DNA from: G963663315 sp963663315
GTDB taxonomy: Bacteria > Pseudomonadota > Gammaproteobacteria > Arenicellales > Poriferihabitantaceae
Assembly: GCA_963663315.1 (NCBI GenBank)
Contig: OY760176.1
Coordinates: 2,418,001-2,482,000, forward strand
Direction: 5' to 3'
DNA length: 64,000 bases
Under the pieces are notes generated by a model. That model was not told the origin of the DNA. It saw nothing but the letters and a program-made list of their open reading frames with translations, and searched no databases. The translations under genes and the position numbers were made by a program. Numbering within the stretch: position 1 is the stretch's first letter; each line of letters opens with the position of its first letter. This document shows, piece after piece, positions 1 through 8,562 of the stretch.

Positions 1-280
1 CGGCCCTGAAAAGGGCTTATCTGGTTCGTAGTCAGTCGCATCGCTGCGCCGATGGGTATGCAAGAGAAAGCGCACTTCGGTATTACCTGCGCTCAGCGAA
101 CATGGACGTGGCGTCTGAATATCCGGGATACAGAGGATCGCATGCCATATCCGTTGCCGTGCGCGGGTGATCCACGAAATCTAACTCACGAGGGGATGGG
201 ATGCGGGATCAGTACGTCGGTGATATAGGTGACTTTGCAAAATACGGATTGCATCAGTCCACGTGACGCGGTAATGTCGT
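1..280. other. gene-poor left edge with a decayed reading frame
   Basis: No intact gene is recognisable here. On the minus strand a frame without its own start codon is open from about 208 down to a stop at 83-85 (about 41 codons), with protein-like composition, and could be the tail of a broken gene. It lies just downstream of the small minus-strand frame at 281-496, so the two could once have been a gene pair. No family could be named. Confidence 0.25.
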
Positions 281-496
281 CTACCGATTAGCTAACTCCT
301 TCATAGCTTTTCGTCGCTTTACTGAAGTTTCCGTAATGATTCGTTCGGAAGTCCGGGTCACTGCATCCCGGACGGTGTGATGGCCTGAATCAACGCCTCC
401 CTTCAAGCTAACGCTTTGTTTTCTGACAACTTGGCGAGACTGTTTGTTTCCAGGCGTTCGCATTTTTAAGTTTTTTGGCATTTTGTATCCCGTCAA
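281..496 (-). CDS. small hypothetical protein
   Basis: A 71-residue, strongly basic and hydrophilic product, with Lys/Arg-rich stretches at both ends and no membrane segment or signal peptide. The last 25 residues look helical and resemble the tails of small antitoxin-like or DNA-binding proteins of accessory regions, but no family is recognised. The methionine at residue 6 could equally be the start. Being in a region of gene debris, it may itself be a relic. Weak call. Confidence 0.28.
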   Translation of the reverse strand: MTGYKMPKNLKMRTPGNKQSRQVVRKQSVSLKGGVDSGHHTVRDAVTRTSERIITETSVKRRKAMKELANR

Positions 497-528
497 GAAC
501 TCGAAATATACAACTCACCTTGCATTGA

Positions 529-706
529 AGCAAGCAAGGTACCGAGCAAGATACCGAGCAAGGTACCGAGCAAGATACCCCGCAAGTCACAGGGCATAAG
601 GGTGTCATTGCCGAAGATATTCAGCGCCTTCACGGACAGATTGCGTCGTCCCGGCGGACACTCGTGGGCTACGATCCTATATATTGTGAGGATGGTTTAA
701 ATGATA
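529..706 (+). pseudogene. tail of a COG2865/AlbA_2-type ATP-binding protein
   Basis: A plus-strand frame opens after the stop at 526-528 and runs without an initiator into the inverted repeat at 707. It reads four Thr-Glu-Gln-X units, then Pro-Gln-Val-Thr and about 40 further residues. Proteins of the COG2865 family (AlbA_2 domain plus winged helix) often carry low-complexity linkers of the EQVTEQVT or PQVTPQV type, and this looks like a degenerate one. The rest of the gene is missing, so the family assignment is an inference from the linker alone. Confidence 0.3.
532..579. repeat. four 12-bp tandem repeats
   Basis: The unit GAGCAAGRTACC occurs four times in direct contact (the first with one mismatch), alternating G and A at the R position. 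A fifth unit, directly after, is degenerate. As 12 is a multiple of 3, the array keeps one plus-strand frame open and encodes Thr-Glu-Gln-(Gly/Asp) repeats. Confidence 0.8.
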
Positions 707-1729
707 CCGGGCAAACAGTGCCGATGCCCCAATTCCTCTTGTCAGCCCTTGAATACGGTTTCACGATGATACCGCATGAACTGCGGATGCGGAGCCAACC
801 ACGGCGTAGATGGCAAACGCAAGTGTCGATCTGGATTAAGCATGACAAAAATGGGATCTGGAATACAGTCCTCGACAACCAGGATCGCATAATTGTCATC
901 GACCGATACTAAACCACGATCAAACATCCAGTGTACTGTCCCGCTCAAGGCAATGCCGTTTCTCACCGAGTCCGGGCCTTGATGTTGCACGGGCCGGATG
1001 TGTGCGGCTTGCACCTCGGACCGCCCTCCTCCGTTGATGAGTTTGATGCCGGTGATAGCGCAAGTGTTATTGTAAGCCTGTTTTACCTGCCTCGAGAACG
1101 CGGCATCACGGAACGGCCTGTTGTCGACTCTCTGGATGACCGGCCGCTCGTAGACCGCGGGTTCCTCCGCCAACCCTGCGTTCGTGTTTTCCGCGGGCCT
1201 TTGAGTCCCGATGGCTAAATCACTGAATCCAGACCGTAGGATAAGATCATACTCTTTGTCTTGGATGGATCGTACGGAGCGACCAAAAGCTCCTTTGCTA
1301 GTCTTGCCATCTTCTCGCTGAAGGGCCGATTCATAGTAGTGATTGCCTTCTCTGAAAGGAACCGCCTGGTCGAATTCGAGGTAGTCGGAAACAAAGGCAT
1401 AGAAGTGGTCTTCCCGCTCAGGGTCGCGCTCTATGGATGTTACCTTGGCCGTCGCAAAATACGCCAGACGACCGCCACTACTGTTGATGTTTCTGGTGGT
1501 ACGGCGAGGTTCATAATACGTGATCCAATCTCCGACCACACTCTCCACCATACGAAGGTAACTCCGGGGAAAATGATACCTTACTTCAGGCAAGTCATCA
1601 TATATTGAATTGACTCGTGTCGTAAAAACCGCTTTCGTCATACGTCGATACCGCCCTTTAGCATCTGATGCAGATTATAAATTACCTGGCTTTGACAATT
1701 CAATTTCTCAACAAATTATCGTAGATTGA
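707..1729. repeat. left copy of 1.02-kb inverted repeat
   Basis: The reverse complement of this segment matches 16029-17050 over its whole length at high identity by eye, with both breakpoints abrupt. The repeat holds one HNH nuclease gene, about 90 bp upstream and about 35 bp downstream of it. The two ends are not inverted repeats of each other and no target duplication was seen, so a classical IS is unlikely. It has separated a decayed gene tail on its left from the hsdM debris on its right. Confidence 0.85.
742..1641 (-). CDS. HNH endonuclease, copy 1
   Basis: A 299-residue cytosolic protein with a C-terminal HNH nuclease module. Cys194 begins a CxITG zinc-site-like turn, followed by AAHI (His214), Asn228 in the RNGI motif and His237, the usual order of the HNH_2-type fold in restriction-like and McrA-like nucleases. 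The N-terminal 180 residues show a YxxPRSY motif and no named domain; a DNA- or modification-recognition role is an inference. It is the near-twin of the protein at 16116-17015, with the same length and most residues identical. The ATG matches the second copy, and an AAAGGG-like ribosome binding site lies upstream. Most substitutions are outside the catalytic motifs, so both copies look functional. Confidence 0.8.
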   Translation of the reverse strand: MTKAVFTTRVNSIYDDLPEVRYHFPRSYLRMVESVVGDWITYYEPRRTTRNINSSGGRLAYFATAKVTSIERDPEREDHFYAFVSDYLEFDQAVPFREGNHYYESALQREDGKTSKGAFGRSVRSIQDKEYDLILRSGFSDLAIGTQRPAENTNAGLAEEPAVYERPVIQRVDNRPFRDAAFSRQVKQAYNNTCAITGIKLINGGGRSEVQAAHIRPVQHQGPDSVRNGIALSGTVHWMFDRGLVSVDDNYAILVVEDCIPDPIFVMLNPDRHLRLPSTPWLAPHPQFMRYHRETVFKG

Positions 1730-1799
1730 TAGCATTGCGGATTGAGTTCAACCTGAAGTTCGTAGTCGCGTCTGCAAGGGGCCACAAAGACTCTCAGCA

Positions 1800-2490
1800 G
1801 CGTGATTTTAAAGTAGCAAGAACGCTGGTCGAAAAACTGGAGTCGGCTATGGTGATTATCTGGAGCAACTTACCTGGCTGATCTTTCTCAAAATGGCTGA
1901 TGAGTACTCCAAGCCACCTTACAGCCGGGATGTCGGCCTCCCTGAAAATACAACTGGCAGAGCCTGCGGTCGAAAAGGGTGCAGAACTCGAAGGCCACTA
2001 TGTTGCCCTGCTTCGTGAACTCGGAACCAGGCCGGGTATGCTGGGGAAGATATTCATCAAAGCCCAGAACAAAATCCAGGATCCGGCGAAACCACGAAGC
2101 CAGCCCGAACCCATGGACAAAACAGGTCTGGTACTACGACTACCGCACCAATATTCACCACACTTTGAAGAAAAACCAATGCGATATGAGAATCTGTCGG
2201 ATTTCGTCAACTGCTACAATCCATTGAACCGGCGCCAGCGCAAGGCAACCTGGGACGAGACAGACTCACCGGAAGGCCGCTGGCGCAGCTACAGCTATGA
2301 AGAGATAAAGGCCCGCGACAAGACCAGCCTCGACATCTTCTGGCTCAAGGACAAGAGCCTGACCGACCTGGACAACCTGCCTGAACCCGATGTCCTTGCC
2401 GAAGAGATTATTGAAAATCTGGAGGCCGGACTGAATAGTTTTCGCGAAGTTCTTGCCAGATTACGGTCTGGGAAAGATGAGAATGCTTAA
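1800..2490 (+). pseudogene. hsdM: broken type I restriction-modification methyltransferase subunit
   Basis: Fragments of a type I N6-adenine methyltransferase read in shifting frames. Around 1845-1940 one frame gives the N-terminal motif YGDYLEQLTWLIFLKMADEY. A second frame continues from about 1940 to 2090 (ELEGHYVALLRELG, then KAQNKIQDPAK). The middle third, including the SAM-binding and NPPF motifs, is missing. A third frame at about 2120-2170 gives VWYYDYRTNIHHTL, then the earlier frame resumes with the HsdM tail (DKTSLDIFWLKDKSL) up to 2490. At least three shifts and one large deletion make this a dead gene. No hsdS or hsdR is nearby. Confidence 0.8.
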
Positions 2491-2890
2491 AGTCCTGTCT
2501 TTAGATCACGTTTTATAGTATTCGGTCAGGCACTGGTTAATTCCATTGCGGGAGGCTGACTGATCCGTTGCAATACATCGACCAGAATATGCAGATGCCA
2601 GTAGCGCGTAGCCAGAGCTATCAGACAAATAAGTCAGAGTAGTCCTTGGCACTTTGCTCACTTGAAAGCAGGTTTTGCCCGATAATTATAAATGGTGGGA
2701 GCCGGATAAACCATGAGAGTTACATACGGTTCTGCGAGCGAGGGGGCCTTGGCCGACTCGGCGATTTAAAACCAGGGTATTTCGGCTTGCTCTGTGTGAT
2801 AGACTGTATTTGCCCTTGGTACTACTGATAGTAACGATATCCATAGTTAAGAGAATCAAACAAACCGCAACACTAATCAGTAAGTAGGTT
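2491..2890. other. gene-free spacer upstream of the ParB-like operon
   Basis: No coding sequence is supported between the hsdM debris and the ATG at 2891. The stretch contains the group II intron domain V relic at 2699-2732. The last 130 bp presumably hold the promoter of the three-gene operon, but no convincing -35/-10 pair could be fixed. A weak AGTAGG-like ribosome binding site lies just before 2891. Confidence 0.5.
2699..2732 (+). mobile_element. group II intron domain V relic
   Basis: A 34-nt segment has the length and layout of the catalytic domain V of bacterial group II introns. It begins GAGCCGGAT with the AGC triad, has a GAGA tetraloop in the middle, and ends ATACGGTTC with the typical bulge before CGGTTC. 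The lower stem pairs well while the upper stem is degenerate. No intron-encoded reverse transcriptase is present within the window, and the upstream flank is hsdM debris, so this is the 3' remnant of a deleted intron. Chance resemblance is unlikely but not excluded. Confidence 0.55.
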
Positions 2891-4012
2891 ATGGAAAAAA
2901 AGCGCTTCCTAACGAAAACAAATCTTCTCGAGTTTGATCGATATAACCCCCGATTAGTGCAAATCAAGGGGTTAGAGCACGCGAGTGATGAGGACATTAT
3001 ACAAGCGCTCGTAAGAGAGGCTGATATCAGCGAGTTAATCGGGTCGATTGTGGCAAATAAATATATGGATATTGAGCCCATGATTGTCACCCAAACCGGT
3101 ACCAAAAAAGACAGGAATTACAGGGTTCTGGAAGGGAACAGACGCCTCGCAGCAATCAGACTACTTCAAAACCCGACATTGGCTCGTGAATGCAAAATTT
3201 CTTTACCCAATGAAATACCAGAAGAGGTATCTGAAAGCCTGGAAGAAGTTCAAGTCTATCTTGCCAGTGAAGAAAACGAGGCGAGAACATTTATCGGGTT
3301 TAAGCACATAAATGGCCCCCATCGATGGAACTCTTATGCGAAAGCCCGTTTTCTTACAAAATGGTATTTGGAGGAGATTGAAGACGGAATCACAATAGAA
3401 TCTATCGCTCGGCAACTGGGTGATGAGAATCAAACTGTACGCAGCCTGATCGGTGGAATGCTGGTCTTGCAGCAAGCTGAAGAAAAAGAACTCTTTCAAA
3501 TTCAAGACAGAACCAAATCCGGACCGTTTGGGTTTTCACACCTGTACACGGCCATAGGAAGGATTGAATATCGAGATTTTCTCGGGCTTGAAAAAGACTG
3601 GAATGTACGGCCAAAACAACACCCTGTTGAGGAAGAGAAAGAACCTGGCCTGCAAGAGGTACTGCGTTATATTTATGGTTCGAAGACCGAAAACAGTCAG
3701 TCTGTAATCGAATCACAAAACCCAAACTTAAAAGAGCTGGGCGAAGTATTATCTAAACCTGTAGCATTAGCAATTTTGCGCACCACGCATAGTTTGCAAA
3801 GTGCATATGAAGAAGTATTGCCCGCATCCGGTGTTTTTAAGGATAGACTTATCGTTGCGAACGTCAAAGTGCAAGAGACGCTTGGAAATATCAGCAAGTT
3901 CTCGCCTGGAGACAACGAAATCCTTTTGCCGATAGCCGAAACTCTCTTAGACAATTCCAAGTCAATTCTTGTTCTCATGAAGGAAAAGATCAGGGAACAG
4001 GCGGGTAGCTAG
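2891..4012 (+). CDS. ParB/Srx-fold nuclease-like protein with HTH
   Basis: A 373-residue cytosolic protein. Residues 1 to about 135 resemble the ParB N-terminal (ParB/sulfiredoxin) domain, including the box-II-like EGNRRLAAIRLL at 81-92. Residues about 168-190 (IESIARQLGDENQTVRSLIG) look like a helix-turn-helix. The C-terminal third is helical and unrecognised. Such proteins can be CTP-binding DNA clamps, regulators or nucleases; chromosomal ParB is normally paired with ParA, which is absent here. It is the first gene of an operon, 5 bp ahead of the next, so it probably acts with the putative nuclease and the methylase. Confidence 0.7.
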   Translation: MEKKRFLTKTNLLEFDRYNPRLVQIKGLEHASDEDIIQALVREADISELIGSIVANKYMDIEPMIVTQTGTKKDRNYRVLEGNRRLAAIRLLQNPTLARECKISLPNEIPEEVSESLEEVQVYLASEENEARTFIGFKHINGPHRWNSYAKARFLTKWYLEEIEDGITIESIARQLGDENQTVRSLIGGMLVLQQAEEKELFQIQDRTKSGPFGFSHLYTAIGRIEYRDFLGLEKDWNVRPKQHPVEEEKEPGLQEVLRYIYGSKTENSQSVIESQNPNLKELGEVLSKPVALAILRTTHSLQSAYEEVLPASGVFKDRLIVANVKVQETLGNISKFSPGDNEILLPIAETLLDNSKSILVLMKEKIREQAGS

Positions 4013-4017
4013 TCACT

Positions 4018-5010
4018 ATGAGTCTCGCGAAGGCGCCGCTACATGACTTTCCTTGGTTATTAGCGGATTGGCTCGAATTCAAGGTCCTGTTTTCAGAGCA
4101 CTCGGTTTTCCGCATCAATGATTTATTACGAATCTCTGATGAGGATCAGGAAGAAGAAAATCCGGATATCGCAGAGCAGGATTCAATCAATGAGCAGGCA
4201 GTTGATGCTGCGATAATGGAGATCAGGACTCGAATGGATTCTTTGAATTCCAGTTATCCATTTAAGCTCGCATCAGAAGATACTGAATTAATACTGACTT
4301 CGCCACCAGCTGATTTTTCCCCAGGGTCCTACATCTACTTGTTCTGTTTGTTCTTTTCCCATATAAACAGGGACGATGTAATAATACCCGACCCGCCGGA
4401 CACTAATGCCGACAGGGATATAATGCAAATTTGCGCGACTCTGGCAGCCGCTGGGGACGTAGATGGCAACGCGATATCATTTGGGTTTCCAAGGCCCGGT
4501 AACACCGGATTCCTGTCAGCGTTGAACAAAACGTACCGTTCTATGGGGGAGGGTGAAATCGTAGATGCTATTCCCAACGGAGTGTCTCAACATACGAAAG
4601 ATGCAGGGGTTGATGTTATCGCCTGGTCAAATACACCAGACCGGGCACCAGGAAGAACTTATTTACTTGGACAGGTAGCCAGCGGGAAAGACTGGGAAAC
4701 CAAGTCGATTTCAGGTGTGATTGGGCCGTTTCATAATACGTGGTTTACCCGACAGCCAGCTTCAACCCCTATTCCAGCGATGTTCATCCCTTTTTGTATG
4801 GATATTAAGCATACCGGAGAGCTGTCTGAAAAAATTTATTATCAAACGCTGATTTTCGGCAAGTTATTCTACAGATATCGATTGCCCCACTACGCTGCAA
4901 TGGGTTATGAGCGAGCTAGTCAGGATAAAAATTCCTTAATAGAAAGATATTCCGAATTTTATAAATTATCAAAATATGTTGATAACTTTCTTAACCAGAT
5001 GACTACGTAG
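4018..5010 (+). CDS. unknown protein, possible Mrr-like nuclease
   Basis: A 330-residue soluble protein without a named family that I can assign. Its best-defined stretch, residues 195-224, reads DAGVDVIAW, a 12-residue loop, then YLLGQVASGK. The layout recalls the catalytic core of Mrr-type PD-(D/E)XK enzymes (D-G-x-D-hydrophobic, then QxK), with Asp195, Asp199 and Gln219 in place. The lysine normally two residues after the glutamine is Ala221, and Lys224 could stand in. The N-terminal 130 residues are acidic and hydrophobic by turns. Position between a ParB-like gene and an adenine methylase (gaps of 5 and 2 bp) suggests the restriction arm of a restriction-modification-like system. Nuclease function is an inference. 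Confidence 0.5.
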   Translation: MSLAKAPLHDFPWLLADWLEFKVLFSEHSVFRINDLLRISDEDQEEENPDIAEQDSINEQAVDAAIMEIRTRMDSLNSSYPFKLASEDTELILTSPPADFSPGSYIYLFCLFFSHINRDDVIIPDPPDTNADRDIMQICATLAAAGDVDGNAISFGFPRPGNTGFLSALNKTYRSMGEGEIVDAIPNGVSQHTKDAGVDVIAWSNTPDRAPGRTYLLGQVASGKDWETKSISGVIGPFHNTWFTRQPASTPIPAMFIPFCMDIKHTGELSEKIYYQTLIFGKLFYRYRLPHYAAMGYERASQDKNSLIERYSEFYKLSKYVDNFLNQMTT

Positions 5011-5012
5011 AA

Positions 5013-5924
5013 ATGCCCTCATCCTATAGCCCATTGCGCTATCCCGGAGGCAAAAGCCGATTAGCAAACTTCATCAAATTGATGATCCAGCAAAACGGCC
5101 TGCTAGGTGGCGTGTATGCGGAGCCGTTTGCGGGAGGATCAGGTGTCGCTATCAGTTTACTTTTGGATCGATACATTGACCATGCCATCATCAACGATAT
5201 CGACCCCTGTATATTTGCATTCTGGTATTCTGTTTTAAACCTGACGGATGAGCTTTGCCAAAAAATATACGCTACAGATGTAAATATGGAGGAATGGTAT
5301 CGACAAAGGCAAATACTCCAGGACTCAGATACAAAGGATTTACTGGAACTCGGATTTGCCACGTTCTTTCTCAATAGAACAAACAGATCGGGAATTTTGA
5401 GTGCTGGCGTGATCGGAGGAAAACATCAATCTGGACAGTGGAAAGTGGATGCTAGATACCCGAGGGAGAGGCTGATAAAGAAAATTCAGGAAATTGGGGC
5501 ATTCAGAGATCGTATTTCGTTATTCAACGTTGATGCGAGGGTACTCATTAACAAGTACCTGGTTGATTTGCCTCGAAGGTCTCTGGTCTATCTTGATCCC
5601 CCTTATTATAAAAAAGGCCAGAAGCTATACTTAAATGCACTGAATGCAGATGATCATGTGTTAATCGCTCATTCTATATCAACAGAACTAAACTCGAACT
5701 GGATGATATCCTATGACAATACACAAGCAATTCGAGAACTTTATTGTGAATATCGACAGTCAGTTTTTCAACTTAACTATACCGCTGCAAATCGGTATGA
5801 AGGTAGCGAAGTGATTATCTATAGTAATGGACTGGAGGTGCCGGACATCGAAAATCCTTTTAGATTAAATAAATCAGATGTCAATTACATCGCCCGACCC
5901 GCACCCATTAACCTGGCCGATTGA
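5013..5924 (+). CDS. Dam-type DNA adenine N6-methyltransferase
   Basis: A 303-residue D12-class methyltransferase that transfers a methyl group from S-adenosylmethionine to adenine N6 in a short DNA target. The family motifs are all visible: PGGK at 11-14, motif I EPFAGGSG at 37-44 (SAM binding) and motif IV DPPY at 195-198 (catalysis). Length is slightly above that of E. coli Dam. The start lies 2 bp after the preceding stop, so it is translationally linked to the two upstream genes. In this setting it more likely protects host DNA for a linked restriction activity than serves mismatch repair. The target sequence cannot be read from the protein. Confidence 0.88.
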   Translation: MPSSYSPLRYPGGKSRLANFIKLMIQQNGLLGGVYAEPFAGGSGVAISLLLDRYIDHAIINDIDPCIFAFWYSVLNLTDELCQKIYATDVNMEEWYRQRQILQDSDTKDLLELGFATFFLNRTNRSGILSAGVIGGKHQSGQWKVDARYPRERLIKKIQEIGAFRDRISLFNVDARVLINKYLVDLPRRSLVYLDPPYYKKGQKLYLNALNADDHVLIAHSISTELNSNWMISYDNTQAIRELYCEYRQSVFQLNYTAANRYEGSEVIIYSNGLEVPDIENPFRLNKSDVNYIARPAPINLAD

Positions 5925-5993
5925 TAGAGTGCAATTGTCGTCTTCGGGTTTCGCAATGCCAATGCCATACCCGACCATTTCCGCATTGGTGAA

Positions 5994-8234
5994 TCAGCAC
6001 TCGGGAGCAGGAGCAAAAGGTGTCTCATCAAGAAAGCGCTTCAAAACATTGGTTGTAATGCGAGCTACGTCGTTTTTGTAGTCCGCGTGGGAAAAGCTGC
6101 CGGACCAGGCGATGGAACCGGTCGAGAAGACAGCGCCACCGCCCGGTGTTTCGAAAAACACCATCTCAGCCCGGATAATTTCTGCTTCTGTTCCTCCAAG
6201 GCCCGGGACCGGATCATTCATGTCTTCAGGCGTCATCAGGTAAAGGTCTGAATGGCGCTCGGAGGAAGCGAGTACAAGCGTATGCGGCGGTGTGCCCAGT
6301 GCATGGTCAGTGGCGTCCAGCTCAAGGCCGGCGGCCCCGCCGCCTGACAAACCGTAATCGCCGATAACGGGTCCTTCGACTCCCTCAAAAACAAAGGCCG
6401 CGCGCGGGTCGCGGCTGGCTTCTCTCATAACGTAAGGTGACGAGTAGTCGAATCCCTGCGAAACCATGCCGATTCCAACCAATTCATTGGGCGGTCGGCC
6501 ATTACGGCGCCAAAGCCCCGTATACTCGCCTGTAAAACTGGCGTAGAACTCCCCCGGCAGAGGAGAAAAAGCGCGAATGCCATCTTCGGATTTTCGGCAT
6601 TCAATAACACCTGGCAGCGTCGGATGCCAGGACACTCGCCAGTAGAACCCATTTCCGCCAAGGTACATAAGACGCCCGCCGCCATCCATCCAGGACTGGA
6701 GGCTGTCCAGCATCCCGGTGGAATAATACTCCGGATGTGTTCCGGTGATCACGGCTCTATAGCCCTCAAGCACCTCGGAGCCTTCGGCTTCAAGGTCTTC
6801 GTCTGTAATCACATCAAACGGTTGGCCCAGTTGCTCGAGCCAGCCAAGAATGTGTGTATCCGCGTTGAACTGCCACAGATTTGAACCCGCGCCTCCAAGG
6901 TGGCCGATATGTTTGGGTTGCATATTGACAATCGGTCTCAGGCGCGATGAGTAAAACACGCCGCTCCCGTCATTGTGCAAATCATAAAAGCAGAGGCCGA
7001 TTTCGGGATGCGTTTGCATGAAAAGATCGATTGGATTGATCTGGATCAGGCGTCCGGAAACGATTTCCGTCTCCGGCAAATCAATCCCAATACGATTATT
7101 CGCATAAGCCATGTAGCTGGCGGTTGGCAGGATAAATGCGACCGGCGCCGTCGTTGTGCCACGGGGAGGGCGAACCGAAAAGGGTATGTAGTATTCCTCG
7201 CTTCCGCTATGAAGGTGAATGGCGTATACCCCACTGGAAATGTCGTCTGGCAGCCTGACTTCAAAATCGGTTTCCCAGGCGCAGTCGTAGAGGTCGTCAT
7301 CGTGGAAATGGATCGCGGCATAATGCTCCGGCTTTTTATGCCAGCAATGTTCGTCTCCGTTCCACGCGTGACCACATACCCCTCGCGTTGGAAGATTGAC
7401 CAGATAGCCATGCAGCTGGTTGCCTGATCTGTCGGTGATATGCTCAGTCGATATGCCGACGGAAAAGTCCCAGGCGGCAACCAGGTCTTTGCATTCCGCA
7501 CCCGCAGGATTTTCCATTTCTTCCGCTTTTAAGGAACGCGAAAATTTTTTCGGAGCTTCGATGCGGCCATTGAAGTGCTCCATCGCCGGTTGGTTGGTTG
7601 CTGACCGTGCAGCGATCATGATCGGCGCCTCGATATCGGCGGAGATCATGTTGGCAGGAACAGTGCGGGACACTTTGCCTGCGTCATTCACCTTCGGGTA
7701 GGGCTTCAGTGGTCTCTGGACAACGGTGAGAGCGCCGTTTATTGCATCGTAGCTGCTGCTAACCAGGTACCATCTTTCTGCAATGAGCGGCCTTCCTGTA
7801 GAAATCCCCTCGCTCTTCTCTCCCTTTGCCGTGATTGCAAATGCGACAGCGCCTTGTGAGTCGAGATAAAGTCTGAATCCCGCCCCCGATTCCGGGTCCT
7901 CTCGACTCAATATGGTTTGTGAACCACGACCTGGCAAGGTTGGCCAGATGAGCGCCTGCAAACCCAATGAAGATTGCGTATTGAATGGTGGCGCGTCGTT
8001 AACCACCGCATAGGAGCCTGTATTTATGGGCTGATAACGACCATTAAAAGGACCGCCCAGATCCAGCGAAACGGATTCCTCACGATATCCCGGGCCGGAT
8101 GGATTGATATCGCCCTGAATGACCCGGATGAGGTTCGCATCGTATTGTTCCAATCCTTCGCAACTGACCATTACCTGAATGCATTCGCCCGGAGCGGCGC
8201 TGATGCGGTCGGCGTATCCAAGGATCCGGGTCAT
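5994..8234 (-). CDS. dmfA2: N,N-dimethylformamidase large subunit
   Basis: A 746-residue catalytic subunit of the N,N-dimethylformamidase family, close to the roughly 760 residues usual for the family. The family hydrolyses dimethylformamide to dimethylamine and formate at a mononuclear iron held by tyrosine and glutamate residues. The N-terminal half holds a beta-sandwich (LamG-like, residues about 90-290). The C-terminal half has the amidase core with the conserved GTHPEYYS segment. I chose the ATG at 8234, one base after the small-subunit stop, over an in-frame ATG at 8357 that would overlap the small subunit. No signal peptide: cytosolic. Being last in a polyamine-uptake operon, its natural substrate may be another amide. 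Confidence 0.85.
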   Translation of the reverse strand: MTRILGYADRISAAPGECIQVMVSCEGLEQYDANLIRVIQGDINPSGPGYREESVSLDLGGPFNGRYQPINTGSYAVVNDAPPFNTQSSLGLQALIWPTLPGRGSQTILSREDPESGAGFRLYLDSQGAVAFAITAKGEKSEGISTGRPLIAERWYLVSSSYDAINGALTVVQRPLKPYPKVNDAGKVSRTVPANMISADIEAPIMIAARSATNQPAMEHFNGRIEAPKKFSRSLKAEEMENPAGAECKDLVAAWDFSVGISTEHITDRSGNQLHGYLVNLPTRGVCGHAWNGDEHCWHKKPEHYAAIHFHDDDLYDCAWETDFEVRLPDDISSGVYAIHLHSGSEEYYIPFSVRPPRGTTTAPVAFILPTASYMAYANNRIGIDLPETEIVSGRLIQINPIDLFMQTHPEIGLCFYDLHNDGSGVFYSSRLRPIVNMQPKHIGHLGGAGSNLWQFNADTHILGWLEQLGQPFDVITDEDLEAEGSEVLEGYRAVITGTHPEYYSTGMLDSLQSWMDGGGRLMYLGGNGFYWRVSWHPTLPGVIECRKSEDGIRAFSPLPGEFYASFTGEYTGLWRRNGRPPNELVGIGMVSQGFDYSSPYVMREASRDPRAAFVFEGVEGPVIGDYGLSGGGAAGLELDATDHALGTPPHTLVLASSERHSDLYLMTPEDMNDPVPGLGGTEAEIIRAEMVFFETPGGGAVFSTGSIAWSGSFSHADYKNDVARITTNVLKRFLDETPFAPAPEC

Positions 8235-8235
8235 G

Positions 8236-8550
8236 TTACAGTTCCTGTTCGAGATCCTGCCCGGTGTTCGCCTTCCACCGGAGTTTAAAGACTTCCCACT
8301 CCGCTTCGGCCAGATCCGTAAACTCCAGGCCATCCATGACTTCAACTGACTGACCACGATCAGCGGGTAGACGCCCGAGAACCCAGCGTTGGAAAGGCTC
8401 TTTCACGACCAGGACATATTTGCCGGACTTGGGACCGCCTCGCAGGAGGTTTAATACCCTTTGTAAACCAGGTTCGGGTATGCCGAGCGGATCGGCCCGG
8501 AATTCTGCAGCGTGCTTGAGATCGTCATGGGTGATTCGATATCTGGACAT
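8236..8550 (-). CDS. dmfA1: N,N-dimethylformamidase small subunit
   Basis: A 104-residue protein matching the small (alpha) subunit that packs on the N,N-dimethylformamidase large subunit. It is identified by its position directly upstream of the large-subunit gene (1-bp gap) and by a basic, helical N-terminus followed by a segment ending in YVLVVKEPFQRWVLGRLP. It is somewhat shorter than the roughly 130 residues of characterised small subunits. It is 12 bp downstream of the aminotransferase stop codon, so it is co-transcribed. It has no catalytic residues of its own in the known enzyme. Confidence 0.75.
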   Translation of the reverse strand: MSRYRITHDDLKHAAEFRADPLGIPEPGLQRVLNLLRGGPKSGKYVLVVKEPFQRWVLGRLPADRGQSVEVMDGLEFTDLAEAEWEVFKLRWKANTGQDLEQEL

Positions 8551-8562
8551 GAGTCAAGCCCG

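Noticed and set aside
532..579. CRISPR-like repeat array
   Set aside because: Repeat units are 12 bp, contiguous with no spacers, and keep a coding frame; no cas genes are near.
2686..3105. 139-codon minus-strand frame overlapping the ParB-like start
   Set aside because: It covers the group II intron relic, the promoter region and the start of the ParB-like gene, and shows no family resemblance.
5994..8357. Longer start for the dimethylformamidase large subunit at 8357
   Set aside because: It would overlap the small subunit by about 120 bp, and the added residues are an out-of-frame reading of that gene. The ATG at 8234 follows its stop by one base.
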